Assembly (NCBI GenBank): GCA_913775005.1
Contig: CAJYKY010000009.1
Location: 1 to 7,881, forward strand
Origin: an uncultured Achromobacter sp.
GTDB taxonomy: Bacteria; Pseudomonadota; Gammaproteobacteria; Burkholderiales; Burkholderiaceae_B
DNA: 7,881 bases
Direction: 5' to 3'
This document shows, piece after piece, positions 5,880-7,881 of the stretch. Under the pieces are notes generated by a model. That model did no database searches, was not told where the DNA came from, and saw only the letters and a list, made by a program, of their open reading frames with translations. The first letter of the stretch is position 1. Every line of letters starts with the position of its first letter. The position numbers and the translations under genes are program-made.

Positions 5880-7460
5880 ATGGCTCTGACCACCCGCTGC
5901 CCGCAGTGCGGCACCTCGTTCAAGGTGGTGCCTGACCAGCTCCGGGTCCGCAACGGCCTCGTGCGCTGCGGCGCGTGCGCCACCGTCTTCGACGGCCGCG
6001 CCTGCCTGCTCCCCGAGCCGGGTGCGCCCGTGACGACACCGCCCGCGTCCATCGCAACGCCCGTCGTGCCCACCGTGACGGCGCAGTCCGCGCCAGTACT
6101 GGCAACGCCGGTGGCAGCGGAATCGTCGGTGCCAGTGCCGGCGGCGCCGATGCCGGTGGCTCCCGTGGTGCCGCCGCCTGCGGCCCCCGTAGCACCAATG
6201 CCCGCTGCTCCTGTCATCCCCGCGCCGCCACTGTCGCGGCCTGCTGCCCCGCCGCGTGAGACGCCGCCGTGGGAGGACGAACCCGTTGCTGCGCCGGTGC
6301 CGCCCCTGCGGTATGAATCCGCTGCGGCGCCCGTTTCAGCGCCCGCTGCTCCTGCATCGCCGCCTGCCGTCTTGCGCGGCCGCGACGCGATTCGGCAACG
6401 TCATGCGTCCGAGTCGGATTTGCCCGAAGACGTTGACGGCGATGACGATGAAAACGACAGCAATGCGATGCAGGATGACCCCGGCTACCGCGCGATTCCT
6501 GCTCGACACGAACCGGTTTTCGCGCCCCGCGTCCAGGAACCGTACGCCAAAGAGCCCTACGCCAAAGAGCCGTACGCGAAAGACCCCTACGCCGGCGATG
6601 CCCTCGAAGACGACAACGAACCCGTCATCGACTGGGACGCGCGCCGTCGTCATCGCGAAGATCCAGATAGCGCGAGCGACCGCGACGATCGCCACGGCAT
6701 CTATAGCCAGGACGATCACGACAACCGACGCAACCGCGATGACCGTGACGACATCGACGACCACGATGACCGCCACGACCCCGACGACGACCGGGGCCAT
6801 CACCTGCGCATCGACCACTACGACGACCGCCAAGACGCCGACGACGATACTCCCGGCGACGTCCGCGAACCCGTGCTGGGCGACACGCGCACGCGCTATT
6901 CCAGCGCCACCGACGTCGGCCGCGCGCCGCCCGAGTTCCTGGATCAAGACCGCCAGGAACGCCGCGGCCTGTTCCGCAAGGTGTGGGGCTACGCCTGCCT
7001 CATCGGCCTGATCGCGCTGGGCCTGCAACTGGTGTTCGTCTATCGCACCGACATCGCCAACTCGGTCCCGGTCTTGCGGCCAGTGCTGGAAACGGTCTGC
7101 AAGCCGCTGGATTGCACGGTGGGCTATGCCCGCCGCCTGGAGCGCATTGCAATTTCTTCCTCATCATTGCAGCCGCCCACGGGCGCTGCCGCCATCGACG
7201 ACGGCCGCAGCCGCCTCGTGCTCAACCTTGTGCTGCGCAACCGCTACGACAAGCCGCAGCACTGGCCGGCGCTGGTGCTGGACCTGACCGACCTGTCGGA
7301 CACGGTGGTCGTGCGCAAAGTGTTGATGCCCGAAAATTACCTGACTCCCGAGCAACTGCGCGGCCCCTTCGGCCCCGCCGGCGAGCTCAAGATTTCCGTA
7401 CCCATTGAAGTCACCGGTGTGCAAGTCAATGGGTACCAACTCGATAAGTTCTTTCCCTAA
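5880..7460 (+). CDS. Zinc-ribbon (MJ0042-type) and DUF3426 single-pass membrane protein
   Basis: A 526-residue protein of no known function. Residues 7-33 form an MJ0042-type zinc ribbon with Cys7, Cys10, Cys30 and Cys33 (CPQCG and RCGAC). Residues about 45-170 are Pro/Ala-rich and disordered-looking. Four EPYAK-type repeats fill 220-239, and an Asp/His/Arg-rich tract spans about 266-323. One membrane helix (about 369-388, WGYACLIGLIALGLQLVFVY) follows basic residues, suggesting a cytoplasmic zinc ribbon and a periplasmic C-terminus. Residues about 395-526 are DUF3426, recognised from LETVCKPLDC, NRYDKPQHWPALVLDLTD and MPENYLTPEQ. AGGA at 5867-5870 supports the start. As I recall, homologues often follow prmA in proteobacteria. 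The architecture call is secure. The long middle looks lineage-specific, and any role, such as regulatory or envelope-associated, is a guess. Confidence 0.93.
   Translation: MALTTRCPQCGTSFKVVPDQLRVRNGLVRCGACATVFDGRACLLPEPGAPVTTPPASIATPVVPTVTAQSAPVLATPVAAESSVPVPAAPMPVAPVVPPPAAPVAPMPAAPVIPAPPLSRPAAPPRETPPWEDEPVAAPVPPLRYESAAAPVSAPAAPASPPAVLRGRDAIRQRHASESDLPEDVDGDDDENDSNAMQDDPGYRAIPARHEPVFAPRVQEPYAKEPYAKEPYAKDPYAGDALEDDNEPVIDWDARRRHREDPDSASDRDDRHGIYSQDDHDNRRNRDDRDDIDDHDDRHDPDDDRGHHLRIDHYDDRQDADDDTPGDVREPVLGDTRTRYSSATDVGRAPPEFLDQDRQERRGLFRKVWGYACLIGLIALGLQLVFVYRTDIANSVPVLRPVLETVCKPLDCTVGYARRLERIAISSSSLQPPTGAAAIDDGRSRLVLNLVLRNRYDKPQHWPALVLDLTDLSDTVVVRKVLMPENYLTPEQLRGPFGPAGELKISVPIEVTGVQVNGYQLDKFFP
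6537..6596 (+). repeat. Four-copy 15-bp tandem repeat (EPYAK) inside the DUF3426 gene
   Basis: Four consecutive 15-base units encode EPYAK, EPYAK, EPYAK and DPYAG (protein residues 220-239). The units differ at third positions (GAA/GAG, CCG/CCC, GCC/GCG), so they are not identical at DNA level and the last unit is diverged. In-frame 15-base units could expand or contract without breaking the frame. Confidence 0.9.
6675..6848 (+). repeat. Low-complexity GAC/CGC-rich tract encoding an Asp/His/Arg region
   Basis: About 58 codons (residues 266-323 of the DUF3426 protein) are dominated by Asp, Arg and His, with runs such as RDDRDDIDDHDDRHDPDDD. At DNA level it is a degenerate three-base pattern of GAC, GAT, CGC and CAC codons. 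The same DNA read in other frames gives Thr-rich or Val/Ile-rich shadow frames that should not be taken as genes. The region is strongly charged and expected to be disordered. Confidence 0.85.
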
Positions 7461-7472
7461 AGGATGACAAGC

Positions 7473-7881
7473 ATGGCGACCCCTGTTCTGGTTTGCGGCT
7501 CGATGGCGTTCGACACCATCGCGGTGTTCGAAGGCCGCTTCAAAGAGCACATTCTTGCTGATCGCATCCAATCGCTGAGCGTGTCCTTCCTGGTGCCCAG
7601 CATGCGCAAGGAATACGGCGGCTGCTCGGGCAACATTGCCTACAACATGAACCTGCTGGGCGGCGCGCCCGTGCCGGTGGCCACCGTGGGCGAAGACGCG
7701 GGCGAATACATGGAACGCCTGTCGGGCCTGGGTATCGACACCCGCCGCGTGAAGGTCATTCCCGACACGTTCACCGCGCAGTGCTTCATCACGACCGACC
7801 TGGACGATAACCAGATCACCGCTTTCCACCCGGGCGCCATGTCGTTCGCGGCGGACAACGACATTAGCGACGAAAGCGCCG
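7473..7881 (+). CDS. PfkB-family carbohydrate kinase (5' part only)
   Basis: The frame opens at ATG 7473 and is still open at the right edge, giving 136 complete codons. It begins MATPVLVCGSMAFDTIAVFEG, the first strand of the ribokinase fold. The PfkB N-terminal motif GGCSGNIAYNMNLLGG lies at residues 49-64, followed by VPVATVGEDAGEYMERL and DTFTAQCFITTDLDDNQ, then AFHPGAM (117-123). These fit a cytoplasmic kinase that phosphorylates a sugar or nucleoside with ATP. The C-terminal catalytic signature lies outside the window, so the substrate (ribose, adenosine, fructose or other) cannot be assigned. AAGGA at 7460-7464 lies 8 bases upstream. An in-frame ATG at 7464 overlaps that site and is less likely. 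The start is 12 bases after the DUF3426 stop, indicating one transcript. Confidence 0.9.
   Translation, partial: MATPVLVCGSMAFDTIAVFEGRFKEHILADRIQSLSVSFLVPSMRKEYGGCSGNIAYNMNLLGGAPVPVATVGEDAGEYMERLSGLGIDTRRVKVIPDTFTAQCFITTDLDDNQITAFHPGAMSFAADNDISDESA

Noticed and set aside
6256..7011. Thr-rich 251-codon plus-strand frame overlapping the DUF3426 gene
   Set aside because: It is a frame-shifted reading of the same low-complexity codons, with no domain and no ribosome-binding site of note.
6336..7028. 230-codon minus-strand frame rich in Val, Ile and Ala that resembles a membrane protein
   Set aside because: It is the complement of the Asp/His/Arg codon tract of the DUF3426 gene (GAC/GAT read backwards give GTC/ATC). 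The hydrophobicity is an artefact of that low-complexity DNA.
7464..7466. Earlier in-frame ATG as start of the PfkB kinase
   Set aside because: It overlaps the AAGGA ribosome-binding site (7460-7464), which is ideally spaced for the ATG at 7473 instead.

Overview
The window is GC-rich chromosomal DNA densely packed with housekeeping genes. The protein sequences, and the order aroQ-accB-accC-prmA followed by a zinc-ribbon/DUF3426 gene, point to a betaproteobacterium, most likely an Alcaligenaceae member of the Achromobacter/Bordetella type. That placement rests on recall of protein families and gene order, not on a database search. I see no tRNA, rRNA, CRISPR array, insertion sequence, integrase or phage gene, and no base-composition shift that would suggest transfer.

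Layout. Positions 1-1742 are on the minus strand. mpl (murein-peptide recycling ligase) is read first. A YqiA/YcfP-type esterase follows 31 bases downstream and runs off the left edge of the window. A 118-bp divergent intergenic region (1743-1860) separates them from plus-strand genes that fill the rest. These are a membrane-anchored TlpA-like thioredoxin (1861-2394), aroQ (2492-2926), accB (3015-3470), accC (3479-4825), prmA (4927-5853), a zinc-ribbon/DUF3426 single-pass membrane protein (5880-7460) and the start of a PfkB-family sugar kinase (7473 to the right edge).

How the genes relate. accB and accC encode the biotin carrier and biotin carboxylase of acetyl-CoA carboxylase, which commits carbon to fatty acid synthesis; they sit 8 bases apart as a tight pair. 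aroQ supplies the third step of the shikimate pathway and mpl returns murein tripeptide to wall synthesis. prmA methylates ribosomal protein L11. A strong intrinsic terminator (4837-4857) closes the accBC unit. prmA, the DUF3426 gene and the kinase then form a closely spaced second unit with gaps of 26 and 12 bases.

Most unusual points: (1) a perfect 17-bp inverted repeat with a 4-base loop just upstream of the prmA ribosome-binding site and without a T-run; (2) the long disordered middle of the DUF3426 protein, with a four-copy 5-residue tandem repeat and a roughly 58-residue Asp/His/Arg-rich tract; (3) a near-consensus -10 box six bases before the TlpA start, compatible with a leaderless mRNA; (4) a cluster of TTGGC-type motifs upstream of aroQ. 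I found no clear new multi-gene system. These are local features in an otherwise ordinary region.
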